NCBI GenBank assembly: GCA_013368315.1
Contig: JAACJM010000242.1
Coordinates: forward strand, 61,396-125,395
From: Tetrapyrgos nigripes
Lineage: Eukaryota > Basidiomycota > Agaricomycetes > Agaricales > Campanellaceae
Direction: 5' to 3'
Length of the DNA: 64,000 nt
The position numbers and the translations under genes are program-made. Positions 35,227 through 46,520 of the stretch are shown piece by piece (the first letter of the stretch is position 1; every line of letters starts with the position of its first letter). Below the pieces are notes generated by a model. That model ran no database searches and had not been told where the DNA came from. It saw nothing but the letters and a program-made list of their open reading frames with translations.

Positions 35227-36249
35227 ATGTTCCTCAACTCCTATAACGCAACTCAATCTACACTAGGTCATCGGCATGATTCATTCCAGTCTGATTGCGA
35301 GAATAGTGTTCGCTATGGTCACTCTTTTGGAGTTTTCACTTGCGACGGTCACATCTCGGGTTTCTCTTTGCCTTACGCTTCTATTCAGGGTTTCGTCGAC
35401 GGCTCTACGCCGCTTCATGATCACGACTCAACGTCTTTTTATCCTCACCGCTCAATGCCGCTTTATAATCACGACCTTATGTTGTTCTATAATCATGACT
35501 CAATGTCACTTTATAAATTCAACTCAATGTTGCTTTATGATTCCAACTCGCCACACAATTATGAGCACCCAATGTCCTTAAATGAACATTTTGTTTCTAT
35601 CTTCACATTGTATATCAGCTATCAGGTAAAGCTTGTTCATTCAGTTGCTCAGATGCTTTTTTATCATTATGATATGTTCTATGCTGGTATGCTCACTCAT
35701 TCCCTTTCTCCGCGCATGTATCGTTCAGCTTTTTGTGTTAGGTCTCGGTTCATTGCATCTGGAGACTTTATATTTCTTTCAAAGTCTTTCATTACTCACT
35801 CTAAGTATCAGGGTTGTTACTTACTTCATACTGTCTTGAACCATGTTCTTCTGTCTGTTTATCAATTTACAGTCTGTATTCAAGATTCCTACACTGTTCA
35901 TAGACTTACTAGCTACAGCTCATTTGTTATTGGCTCTGACACCACCCTCTTTTTACCCTTTCATGACATTGTTACTTCAACATGTCAGTTTGTCCACTTG
36001 TTGACATTACAATCACTTTTTTACAAGCACGATTTCGTGGTAAAACTCAACTCAATTGGTCTATGCAGTCATTATCACTCTTGCACTCTTGGTTCTTATC
36101 ACAGCTCCTTGATGACTCATTCTACTAGCCTTTCACTCCAAACATGCTTTTTATTTACTTCTTGTGTTAAAACCAGGATGACTATCCTTACCATTCTCAA
36201 TAAATATGTTATGAAAGCAATAGCCAGTATTGCACATTATCATTTGTGA
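35227..36249 (+). CDS. 340-codon open frame, doubtful gene
   Basis: The longest uninterrupted frame in this part of the window that is not in an element: ATG 35227 to TGA 36249. The product is unusually rich in Ser, His, Tyr, Phe and Leu, with three or four degenerate copies of an LYNHDxM-like unit at residues 77-105. It lacks recognisable domains or a splice chain and starts about 100 bp from a dispersed repeat. The pyrimidine-rich composition explains the scarcity of stops, so it could be fortuitous. Confidence 0.25.
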   Translation: MFLNSYNATQSTLGHRHDSFQSDCENSVRYGHSFGVFTCDGHISGFSLPYASIQGFVDGSTPLHDHDSTSFYPHRSMPLYNHDLMLFYNHDSMSLYKFNSMLLYDSNSPHNYEHPMSLNEHFVSIFTLYISYQVKLVHSVAQMLFYHYDMFYAGMLTHSLSPRMYRSAFCVRSRFIASGDFIFLSKSFITHSKYQGCYLLHTVLNHVLLSVYQFTVCIQDSYTVHRLTSYSSFVIGSDTTLFLPFHDIVTSTCQFVHLLTLQSLFYKHDFVVKLNSIGLCSHYHSCTLGSYHSSLMTHSTSLSLQTCFLFTSCVKTRMTILTILNKYVMKAIASIAHYHL

Positions 36250-36460
36250 ACAAGTAAAAAATCTCCTTGAAATTCTCTCTGCTCCAGGGTTTACACGCAA
36301 ACTGAGGTATCAATGTACTGACAAAATCACTTCAGGCACCCATACTAAGGTACCTAGTTAGGTGGAATTGCTCCTGCAAGCTAATCCACCTAAGTAGGGG
36401 TAGTAACCCGGTCTCTAACCAAATCCCTGGGATCTACCACCTGCCTCCTGGGCCTACCTG
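36250..36460. other. Short intergenic gap
   Basis: No gene supported between the doubtful ORF and the palindrome array. Contains scattered CCACCT and GGTACC words only. Confidence 0.3.
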
Positions 36461-37331
36461 TGGGATATCCCATGAGCTCTGGGATCTACCTGTGGGACAT
36501 CCCATGAGCTGGTTCTTGGTTGTGGGACTAACCACCTCATCCCCTTGAACATCCCCTGCATCACACTGTCACACAATTTTAGTTAATTACTAGCATTCTT
36601 TGCAATTTGGCTGATTCTCTATTTCCTTGGCTAAAACTACAGGCAGTATTTTGATGTTTCTTCTGTTTCAGATATGTTCTTTAGTCTTTTGATATGCTTG
36701 CTCTATAATTACTCTGGTCAGTTTCTTATATAGGTCTGATATGTCAACAGTCATGTTTATATTGATTAATCCTTCCAAAGTACAGTGTCATTCACTCCTC
36801 CCTACCAAGAAGTGATTTTTAGCCTCACTCCAATGGTAGTTGCTAAAGCCCTTCAAATTCTGTGGCTTCAACCAAGGCCCACATACTTGGCTGGGAAATC
36901 CCACTTCCCCTCAGTTCCCCTCTCAGATGCAGGGACATCCCAGTTCCCCTCTCAAATGCAGGGATATCCCAGCAGCAAAAAGCTCACCTGGGATGTCCCA
37001 CATCTGTACAAATGTTGGGATATCCCTGACACTCACAGTGGGATATCCCTTGTGGACTTTATCTGCATGGGATGTCCCAGCCTCTATATCTGGCACTAAC
37101 CATCTAAGCTTCACAGCTTGGGATATCCCAACTGCACATGTTGGGATATCCCACCACTCTTGATGCCATGGGATATCCCAAGGGTTGTGAACTGGGATAT
37201 CCCAGCAGTCCTTGTTAGTGGGGACATCCCATTCTGAGCCACTGGGATATCCCAATAGCCCTGGTTAGTGGGGACATCCCATTCACAGTCACTGGGATAT
37301 CCCAATAGCCCTGGTTAATGGGGACATCCCA
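36461..37331. repeat. Array of 18 copies of the palindrome TGGGATATCCCA
   Basis: Twelve-base palindromes (consensus TGGGAYATCCCA, some with a terminal mismatch) start at 36461, 36492, 36892, 36931, 36960, 36989, 37016, 37039, 37068, 37119, 37142, 37169, 37193, 37220, 37243, 37280, 37303 and 37320. Spacing in the dense part is mostly 23-29 bp. From about 37211 a 60-bp unit containing two palindromes is itself tandemly repeated a little over twice. Intervening sequences are otherwise dissimilar, so the palindrome is the conserved part. It resembles a cluster of dimer-binding sites, or a seed sequence spread by an element. Confidence 0.85.
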
Positions 37332-38033
37332 AGGATACCTACCACACTGGCGCAACTGTGCAAGTATCACTGGGGATTCTGTTGGCACTCAGCCCAGCTC
37401 CAGCTTCTAGAGGGCTATCCCAGACTCCCCAAGCCGTGATGAGGCATATTATCTTTTCAGTTGACATCCTCAGCGTCAGTGATGCTTGAGACACAAAAAG
37501 ATGTCCAATCAGTGTACAATTATCATTCAACATGAAGCATATATCTACGATGATATTCGCTTAGAGCTTAGAGGCTGCGAGAATCTGCGAGATAGCCCCA
37601 GCTACGTCAAAGTTTGAGAGTAAGATGGACAGAATGGCAAAGCTGCCACGCGCCCACTGTATAGTCCACGTCAGCAAGAATTGTGCACATGGCACCCACA
37701 AGCGCCAATCCGTGGTGGCTCATCGTTGAAATAGCATCAAAGCTCAAGATTTGTCTTCATACGTGTTTCGAAGTCAAACGATTTGTTTGAATGTAGATAT
37801 CAAACATATTTACAATGAAGGACACCGAAAAGCATACATTTTTGAAAGGCCAAGAAGCCTGGATATCTGCGCGGCAAGTTGACTTAAACCCGCTTTAAAG
37901 GCAACAAGTCAATCAAGAATATGAATTTAAATTTCCTCAGCCGCTATGTACAAGTCTCGTGTCTCGTGTATACTTAGAACGAAGATGAAAAGAAAAAGAC
38001 ATTGAAACGACCTGAAAGAAACTAATGGTACAG
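37332..38033. other. Intergenic
   Basis: About 37627-37710 is a diverged relative of the unit found at 51600-51690 and 52030-52110 (shared GGCAAAGCTG, AGAATTGTGCACA and CAAGCGCC words). No gene supported. Confidence 0.35.
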
Positions 38034-41000
38034 TTAATTGTCCTTATGACCCTTTCCCTTTCCCTTTCCCTTTCCCTTTCCCTTTCCCTTTACCTTTACT
38101 TCATCCCTCCTCCTTCGTCTATGTTCTTCTTTCCTATCCAAGCCCTGGCCTTTTTGACGTTCTTCCTCAGTATAACCCCCATGGTCAGTCCTTCTATCTC
38201 CATTTGTCTTCTTTCTCTTGGGATCGGGTTCCTCCTCATCTTCATCACACTGGAAATCATCCTGATGCCTTTTACCGCCGGGTCCATTATACCCTCTTTC
38301 TTCACGCAAAGTCCTATAGTCTCGAGAACCGTGATGATAACCCTTTGATCCCGAACCACTCACCTTGAGTGTGTAATGGTGAAACGAAGATGCATGAGCT
38401 ATCTTCAGTGGTTTGGAGTTGGGTGCAGGGCGGGCGGCATTATTCTCCATATGGTTAGAGTTCGAGGGCAGTCGCTCTTTGCGGTCTGTCCTTCTGTTAG
38501 CTTTCCCCATGTTAAAATGGGGGATGGGAGCCATCTCACGCCAGAAGTTCTCGTTATCGTTGTTCCTTGTCTCTGATGCCGATGCTTGGGGGTTACGACC
38601 GACCGTTCGTTCCCAGCCTTTTGGTTGTTTCTCCACGGGAAGGAACATTGTTCGCTTCTTAGCTTGCACAATCTGCCCTGGACTGAAATCCTCTTCCTCC
38701 TTGATGGCGCTGGGGTGTACATAGTCTCGATCAGAAGGTGGCAAACGAGAATCAGAGGGAGAGGGAGATCGGGACCCAATGGCTACCTCACGTGCTTTGC
38801 GAGGGGGATACGGAGATCAGGAATGGGAACAGGAATGGGAACGAGAGCCAGAAGAGACGTCACTTTTACCTGAAGGACTTGAAGAACGCGAGGAAGTCGG
38901 TGACTTGTCCTTCTCCCTCCTTGACCCATGATCCATGGTCCGACCTCTATGGTTAGGTCGCGATGGTGCTGGGTTGGCTTTGTTCTTCCCCTTCTTCGTC
39001 CGACTTGCCAGACGGGTTGTGAAGTCGTTGGAATGGGAAACTTGACATAGTACACGACCCGTAACTGAAGTCACCAGAGGAATCTGTGCTTGCCTCTCTA
39101 GTGACAAATTCTTCTGTTCTGGAAAACAAGAATACAAGTTTGTCATTTCGTTAATCAAGGATGTAAAACAAGAAATACTGACCTTCACTCCACGCAACCA
39201 TGCGTAACCACCGGTTACGCCTCTCGGAGACTCCTTCATCATCTTCCTCATCTTCCTCCTCTTCGACCTCACTACCCTCCAAGCCTTGTACCTGCTCCAA
39301 CTCCTTATGAAGGTGGACAAGGGCTGGTCCAGTCAACTCGTACAATTCCTCCACTTTCGCGTCGTGCAATCTCTGCAAGCCGTTGCCAGGTGCAGCAAGG
39401 CTATCCGACCAATTCTCCAACCGGATTTTGAGGGCAAAAGCTACCTCAGCGAATTTGGAGAATGGGAAACGGCAGTCTTCGTTATCGGAAAGGGCGTATT
39501 TGCTGTCAAATGCGCCTATATTCACAATGCTTATCAACATAATTATCCACTATTGACCATGACAAGAACACTCACCCAGCAAAAATTTCAAGTAAGCTGA
39601 CAAGAAGCTTCGATGGCGATCCCTGTTCTCGTTCAGCGTAATATCCTTCGCTGCCATCAGGAACTTGAGATATTCCGGATCCACCGGCATATCCATCTGC
39701 CTGGTCACAATGTGGGCTTGACGTGCCAATGCAACTAAGTCTTTGATCTGTTGATCAATTTGTGTCGGGAATGACTCTCGCATTTGCTTGAAGATGTCCC
39801 CAGCACCCGACATCACACTGTTGGAACCGAAGTGGTCAAGGACGTAGCCCAAGATGACCACTCCCCTGTTCCTGTACACATGGTCAGCCTTGATTTCACG
39901 GTAGTTTGCAGTCCACCGAAAAAGTAGTGAGACTCACCAATGCAATGAACTCATCTGAGAGCCGCCGTACAGACTGCTCTGACAATCCTTTCATGATCAC
40001 AGGCTGGGCTCGGTCTTGGTACCGAGAGCCAAACCACTCCTTCAACCATGAAAACGCCTCTCGGACCTTGTACTTGTCACGCATGTGCCCCTTCCCTAGC
40101 TTCTCCTTCCGATATTCATGCCAACGGGATTTTTTCCATTCCATCTCCGTGCCTGTGTTCAGAATCTTTTAATGCGATAAAAGGCAATGAAGACATGACG
40201 ACATACCTTCAAAATCATCCAGCTTACATTCCTTTCCTCTGTCGTCATCTGTAAGCCACTGCTGGAACATATTCCAGTAATTCTGTTTGCGAGGGGGGTT
40301 CCAACATTGATGCCCCACCAGCTTCTGCAACGCAGATACGGGCTTGTTGATCCTGTCGGCAATAACTTTCAACTTCTCGTCAAACTCCTCTGCTGCTTGG
40401 AAGGCTTCTCTATGTGCGTCTTCAGGAATCTTTCCAGGACGGTGACCGGTCCCGGGCTGACTTCTGCCCTTGGGTTTCGTGGAGTTTCCTGGGTCCTCGT
40501 CTTCGTCATCCTGGGCGTCCTCTTCGTCCTCATCTTGCCCCTCGTGATCCGGCTCATGATCCCTTTTCTCCTTGGGCATATCATTGACTCGGGAGTTGCC
40601 ATTGGTTTTCATAGCTCCACGAGAAGCATTGGAATCTGACGTGGAGCCGGAATGGGATGGAATGGGTTTAGATCTTTGGCTTGAACCCGAATATTGTCGT
40701 CGAGTTCTCGTAGCCACAAGAGGTGGATCTTCTTCCACCTCGTCATTGAGATTGGCTTCCTCAGGACTTTGACGACGGCGTTGGCGTGCTTGGTACTGCC
40801 TGCGTAGCTCCTTCAGAGCTTTATCCTTGCTGCCCTGATCAACTTCGGGTTCTTCCACTATTTCTCCTCCAGTACCCTTCTTTGTCGTCCTTTCATTTGT
40901 CTGCTGAGGCTTCTTAGCCTGCCGTGCTACCTCTGCCTGCTGCTCCTTTTCCATTTGTGCTCTTTGTTTCCCTTCCTGCAGCTGCCTGACCAGTTTCTTG

Positions 41001-42633
41001 TTCTCCTTCTTCTTCTCAGCAGCGGCGGTGACTTCGTAGTCATCACTGTCCTGGGAGTCTTCAGACTCCAGTGCGCCATCGTCCTCCTCAGGAACAGGGG
41101 AGAGAACTGGTCCATCACTCCTTTCCTCATCACCTGTGTTTGTGTCCATACCTGAAACCATGTCGTTGTCGTGCAGATGCAAACAGTTCCTCTTCTATGT
41201 CCCATCTGACATTTCATTCTCTTGGGGGTAGTAGGCCAGCTCATGGTTATGCTCACTTAATCGTTCATCCTCGAACTGATGACTCTCATCCTCTGAGCTC
41301 CACTCTTCCATCGCAACCTCTGTCCTCCACCTGTCCAAAGGTGAGGACGACAGATGTGCTGGACGGACAGGTGATGACTCTGGGGAGGTGTAAGGAGAAG
41401 GGTGTCCAGGTGGAGGACTTTGGCGAGTTCTGGTCTTGGTGCTCACTCGTTCTGGAGTAAAAGGGTCAGTATAAGGAATGTCAGGAATGTAATATTCCTC
41501 GGTGATGGGGGATGGACTTCGAGGATGAGGCTTCAAAACCATAGGAGTGACCCTCTTTGGGGCCATGAGCATGGTAGCAAAATCTGTCAGAAAGTCAAGT
41601 CAGGACTCGTTACTGCATGAGAATTCGTGTGTTCACATACCAATTCTCGGAATTACCACTGACGATTTCGGCACCGTACGCCTCTCAGGGGCTCCAGTTG
41701 CAACGACTGAGCCAGGTACTGCAATAGAAGCTGGCAAAGGCGCTAACCCTGTGCAATAAAGTCAACTTTTTGCACTAAACAACAGTGAGCTTCTTACCTA
41801 TGATCTCTTTGTCTGCATGTGGTGATCCTTCTTCCTCTTCTTCATCTTCTTCATCTTCACTTTGACTCCCATACCCTCCCAGTAGCCCTTCCAGCCTCTG
41901 TGCGCCTTCTGTATATCCCAATACCATTTGCGAGCGTTGTTGTCTCGCGACCTTGGGATTGCCTTCGTCGGCCGCACTTAGGTCACCGTTTCCTGAGAAG
42001 TGTTTGATCGTCTGGCCTCGCTCAGCATCCTTATCCGGCGCAGTGTTCGCAGTTTCAGCATCTTAAAGACAAGTTAATCGGTGGTGCTGACACACATACA
42101 AAATAGAATTTGGCTCACAATCTCCTGAGACTGAGACGGCACGGTTTCCCAAGAAGTTTGGCTCGTCTAGGGGTGGCTGCACTGGTCTTCCATCTGGATT
42201 CAGCAAAGTCTTGGAATATGGGGTTGGCACGGTTTCAGTGTCTTTAAAGGGCAAGTTAGGAGTTGGTGCGGGCACTGATACAAATGTATTTCACCTCACC
42301 TTTTCCCGAGATGGCAGGAGCATTCTTGTTTGTCTCGCCTCCCCAAGCATCCATTTCTTCCCCTACAGGTGTGACTACAATGTCCTCGTCACCTCGCCCC
42401 TCTGACCTATTCTGGGCTCCGGCTGTTTTGCTCTTGGGCCTCGCATCCATGGCTGATACGCTCCCTGGTTCTTCAGTGTCGATGAGATATGGCTCTGGGA
42501 GTGTGAGTGCTGGTTTTCTAGGTTTGCGTTTGTTCTGAGGTGGTTCTGGGGCCGGACTGGGTGAACGACCATGAAGGCGACCACATGTGCGTTTTTTGGT
42601 TCTAGATCGTATCGCGTGGATGGACGCCAGCAA
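38034..42633 (-). CDS. Large multi-exon hypothetical protein
   Basis: A chain of minus-strand exons: 42633-42256 and smaller ones to 41640, 41572-41195, 41182-40169, 40144-39896, 39879-39550, 39540-39151 and 39120-38034, separated by short introns. Order of segments: Pro/Ser-rich amino end, acidic and coiled-coil-like Lys/Glu/Gln-rich middle (about 41100-40450), then a globular-looking part with NPPRKQNYWNMFQQWL and VVILGYVLDHFG motifs, an acidic SEVEEEEDEEDDEG tract, a Ser/Arg-rich region, and a terminal Lys-Gly run. The globular part resembles a multi-copy Agaricomycete family of unknown function. The start is uncertain: the first block opens on TTG. Likely nuclear given the charge pattern; this is inference. 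Confidence 0.5.
38047..38099. repeat. CCCTTT hexanucleotide microsatellite
   Basis: About eight copies of CCCTTT with one variant near the end. On the minus strand it encodes the Lys-Gly dipeptide run at the carboxyl end of the large hypothetical protein. It is not the CCCTAA telomere repeat. Confidence 0.85.
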
Positions 42634-42657
42634 GGCAGTGACGGTACGGCGAGAAGT

Positions 42658-43837
42658 GATGAACTTAGGGATTTGTGGAGGTAGTAATAGCTAGTATGTG
42701 CGTGAGAAATCGTTGTCCAAAATATAGACTTTTGGTCTTACTTGAATAGTCAAGTCAGGTCAGGTCCTGTCTTCTATCCAATACTAACGATTATGTGAAC
42801 AATGTGGAGACTACCAACATTAAGATCCGTGTCAATCACTGCAGGGACAAACACTCACCCAGGCCCTTGTTCTCAAACGAGAAACATACTTCCGTGTTTA
42901 ACCGGTTTAAACGTCTTTCTGGTCGATTTCAAGCGACATGCCAATCAAGGTAATGGAAGAATGACCGATCTGTGATCTAGAGAACGACAACAATGGGAAT
43001 GCCAACAATAAGATGCACGCCAATGGCTGCAGGCAAATCACTTACCAAGCCCATTGTTCCCAGAGGAGAAACATACTGCCTAGTGGTTTCCGCCGTTGCC
43101 TTTCCGCCAAGCGGGCATACGATCTTCATTCCTTGACTCCCTCCAGCTCTACACCGAGGATACATCAAGGTCATTGAAATCCTCCAGGCTCTTCGCTGAG
43201 GGTTAACGTCATTGAGGTTAGTTTAACGTCATTGCGGACGCAATGTTCCAAATAGGGTAATGACGAAGCGTTGGGCCCTGCGTCTAAACTGGATATCGCG
43301 CTCTATTTCTTTATGTAGTACCGGGCTCAATTTGAAGTAGTATTTTCAGGCATCTACGTGGCATGGAGTACAGCACTAAGTTATTAGACTAGACCCACCC
43401 CATCTACAGCTCCTAACGGTCCTCACCATTCTGAATCTCCTGCCCTGAAACTGCTCACCTCAAGCCCTTCAACCTCTGGCATACAGCCTCAAAATATAGA
43501 TGCAGAGCAGAAGCAGCCTGTAGCTAAACTCTGTCGGGAACATCAGGCACGGCGACCAAAGTGAAAGGATAGAGACTCACCACTTGACCATAGACTCCAG
43601 AGGAGACGACGCAGGAGACCATAGTTCATTGTCCCCTACGAGGATCAAAATATGAGGTGATACCAAAAGTCCTTCAACCTGGCTGCTAAAACCTATCAAC
43701 GTCGGGCACGGCGACCAAAAGTGAGAGGATATAAGCCATACCACTTGTCCATGGACTCTGGCTACCCTAGCCTCGGTGGAGGAGGGCAGTGTTCATCGTC
43801 CGCAACAATGATGAGAGTAAGAGAGAAAGATGGAAAG
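42658..43837. repeat. Diverged tandem repeat region
   Basis: About 42820-43000 and 43000-43180 are two copies of a unit of roughly 180 bp (shared CCAACAxTAAGAT, CACTxACC, GAGAAACATACT words). From about 43480 to 43837 other diverged units recur (GGCACGGCGACCAAA, CCATGGACTC, GTTCATxGTCC), and these continue after the gypsy element at 51740-52020. The gypsy element landed inside this array. No gene supported. Confidence 0.6.
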
Positions 43838-44313
43838 TGTCATGAATCGCCTCCCGCCTCTTTCATTCCCTCTTCATTCCCTTCTACTACCTATTCATTT
43901 CTATTCACTGTTCTATCACCTTCCATAAATCCATAAACACTAGTTACTTCTCATCATCGTCCATCCCGATCTATGACTCACTTCTCCGCTCCCTTTATCT
44001 CCATGGACATTCTCACATATATACTTCTTTACTTGACTCACATTCTTATCTCCTCCGATCCCTAGGCTCCATGGACATTCTCACATATTCATTCCTCTCT
44101 TATATATATCTTAGATCTCGTAGCTAGATTCCTTAGTCTGTTCACTTCGTCTCCACTCCGCTCTTAGTACAGTGCAGTGTCGAGCATAGTCAACTACTCG
44201 ATCCCTTCTCGTCTCTATCATTTCCCCTCTATCTCTCCCCATTGTAACTCGCTGAATCTATCTTGTTCATTGTGTGACTTGGGTGGTTTTGCTAAGTGAC
44301 AACGTTCTTGACA
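43838..44313 (+). repeat. 5' LTR of gypsy element
   Basis: 476 bp. A TATATATA box at 44101-44108 lies about 30 bp before AGTCTGTTCA at 44135-44144, the inferred transcript start (see primer site). It has CTCGTC where the 3' LTR has CTCATC. Confidence 0.96.
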
Positions 44314-44315
44314 CT

Positions 44316-44325
44316 TGAACAGACT
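44316..44325 (+). other. Self-priming primer binding site
   Basis: TGAACAGACT, two bases after the LTR, is the exact complement of AGTCTGTTCA at 44135-44144, about 30 bp downstream of the LTR TATA box. No match to a tRNA 3' end is evident. Tf1 of fission yeast and the related sushi group prime from the first bases of their own transcript in just this way, so self-priming is inferred. Confidence 0.65.
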
Positions 44326-46520
44326 CTCTTACACCCACCTCACAAACAAACCCCGTACAAGAACCCTTGATAAACACACTGGCTCTTAACTTCGAACCCC
44401 TTCTTAACAACCTACGAACCCGACCCCCACCGATATATCCTTTCCCCATCGAAGAATCAAAACGCTTCGTAAACTACTGAGAAGAACTCAAAACAACAGT
44501 ACGCGAACACGCTATCGCATTCGACGACTATTGGATTATACTCAACAAGAGATCGTGGACCTCAGGTGAAGTGACCGTCTCCGAATACCTCCGAATAAAG
44601 ATATCACCTGAAAACACTTCTCCACGCTACGTTGCAATTGCAGATACGTGTTACCTCGTTCAACTAGGAGACACAACCCTCCCATATTGGTTCGGTCACG
44701 CTGACTATGAAGACAGCGCCATCTCCGAATTCTGCCAAGAAGAATACCACGAATATCTCCAGACTCGAGTTCCCAGAGTAAACAACTATTATAGATCGTT
44801 GGTCTCTTGGGAAGATATCTCGGGAGAACAGTGGGATCATCTGTTTCCGGAAACCGAAAACGAGTGAATGAGCGGAAGCAGAATTCCTAGAACCACTAGA
44901 TCTCGCACAGCCTCACAAAATCCCAGTCGCACTTCCTCCCCATTCCCCAACATCGTTTGTCTCCGACGACCTCACGCACACTTTCCCCGAAACCAACAAG
45001 ATTGCTACTTCTCGCATGAAAGCCGGTGGGAGTTTTGCACAACCCATCCGTGTCCCAACCGACTCTCCATAAACAATCGACCCCTCTCAATCGAAGAACA
45101 AACAGTCGGTATTGAACCAGTTCTACTCTTCCAATCACTTCCATCGGAACCAACCACAGAAAACCCGAATCCTGCCACAACCCCGTCACCAACTCCTTCT
45201 CATGAACCAAATCCAAACAACGAAACTCCCCCAGAATCCCAAAACCCTCTCAACAGATCCCCAACGGACAGTACTCCTAGTGCAGTCCAAGAACCTATAT
45301 CAGTCAATCCCTCACTACCAATCGACTTCCACTCCATTCACGCCGCCCTCAAGATGTCCGAAAACCCTGCCTCAGGTACAGCTGCTACAGCAGGGACTCA
45401 AGCTCCCCGTGACGCCGCACCACCCGACGACGACGCTCAGTCCTCGGTCTTTCCCAACATGACTACCAAAGAACGAGGAGTAAAGCCAGAGAAGTTCACA
45501 GGGGACCGGAATCAAACAAAGGATTGGATGGCCGAATTTAACAACTATCTTCGACTCAACGATCAAGTCTACCCCACTGAAGAGGAAAAGATATCATTCT
45601 TCCTCACGTTGTTCTCAGGAGAAGAAGCAAAATGATGGGCTCATAACATGATGGTAAAGGTGTTTGAAGAAGAAGACGATTTTAGTGATAGCGACGAAGA
45701 ATATACAAGCACCGACGAAGATTCCTCCACCTCGAAACCGAAAATGAAAGGGAAATCCTGGACTCTATGCGAGGTGAAGCGAGAATTTCTACGGGATTTC
45801 AAACCCTCAGCTCGGGAAACCCAGGCCCAAACCAAAATAGAACATATTAAAATGGAGGGAGCCCTGGCCGATATAGATAAGTACAACTCCCAATTCAAAC
45901 GATACGCTGACGATACTGGCTATAACGACAAGGCGTTGATGAAGTACTATCGAAAAGGACTCCCCCGAGGACTAGTCGACCGGATCTCCTACCTATCTAC
46001 TCAACCCAGAAATCTCGTGGCATTACAAAAGGCGGTGGTAAAACAACACATGATTTGGCTAGAGAGGCAAGAAGAGAAAACCTCATGGAATAAACCAAGA
46101 AGAGAGGAAGGACAATCGGGCAGGAGGTCACAGGGAACAGGAAGTAGTCGAATGAGAAGCATGGAAGTAAACGCCTTCCAAGACAACACCCCAGGTGCAT
46201 CTTCAATCACTAAATATCCACCGAAACTGACCCCCCAAGAAAGGGATAAAATGAGGAAGGAAGGGCGATGCTTCAGATGCCGAGGACAGGGACATATGGG
46301 AAACGATTGTCCCACGTTCCCTAGTACACCTCCGATCACACCCAACAACACAACCTGGAGACCCTCCATAAAGAAAACCGCGGTCGACACAGAGACCTCG
46401 GATCCCAAGGTCAACACTACCCTGGAAAATATCTCAGAACTCACTGCCAGAATCGGAGCATTGTCAGGAGAAGAGAAAGAAGGACTATTAAAGAAGTTCG
46501 TAACGGAATTGGATTTTTGA
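44319..46520 (+). pseudogene. Gypsy gag with in-frame TGA stops
   Basis: One frame is open from 44319, right after the LTR, to the stop at 46518-46520, broken by TGA at 44478, 44865 and 45633. ATGs follow at 44571 and 44868, so the true start is unclear. The 44571-44867 part is an acidic, aromatic segment I do not recognise. Next is a Pro/Ser/Thr-rich linker, then the capsid-like retrotransposon gag domain (about 45460-46080, WxxEFNNYLR and EVKREFLRDF motifs), and a CCHC knuckle at 46269-46310 (CFRCRGQGHMGNDC). Each stop could be a former CGA. The final T-run before the stop, GATTTTTGA, suits -1 slippage into pol. Confidence 0.85.

Noticed and set aside
36461..37331. CRISPR-like array
   Set aside because: The repeats are 12-bp palindromes with uneven spacing in a eukaryotic context, with no cas genes.
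38047..38099. Telomeric repeat
   Set aside because: The unit is CCCTTT, not CCCTAA, the array is short, and it lies at the end of a coding region.
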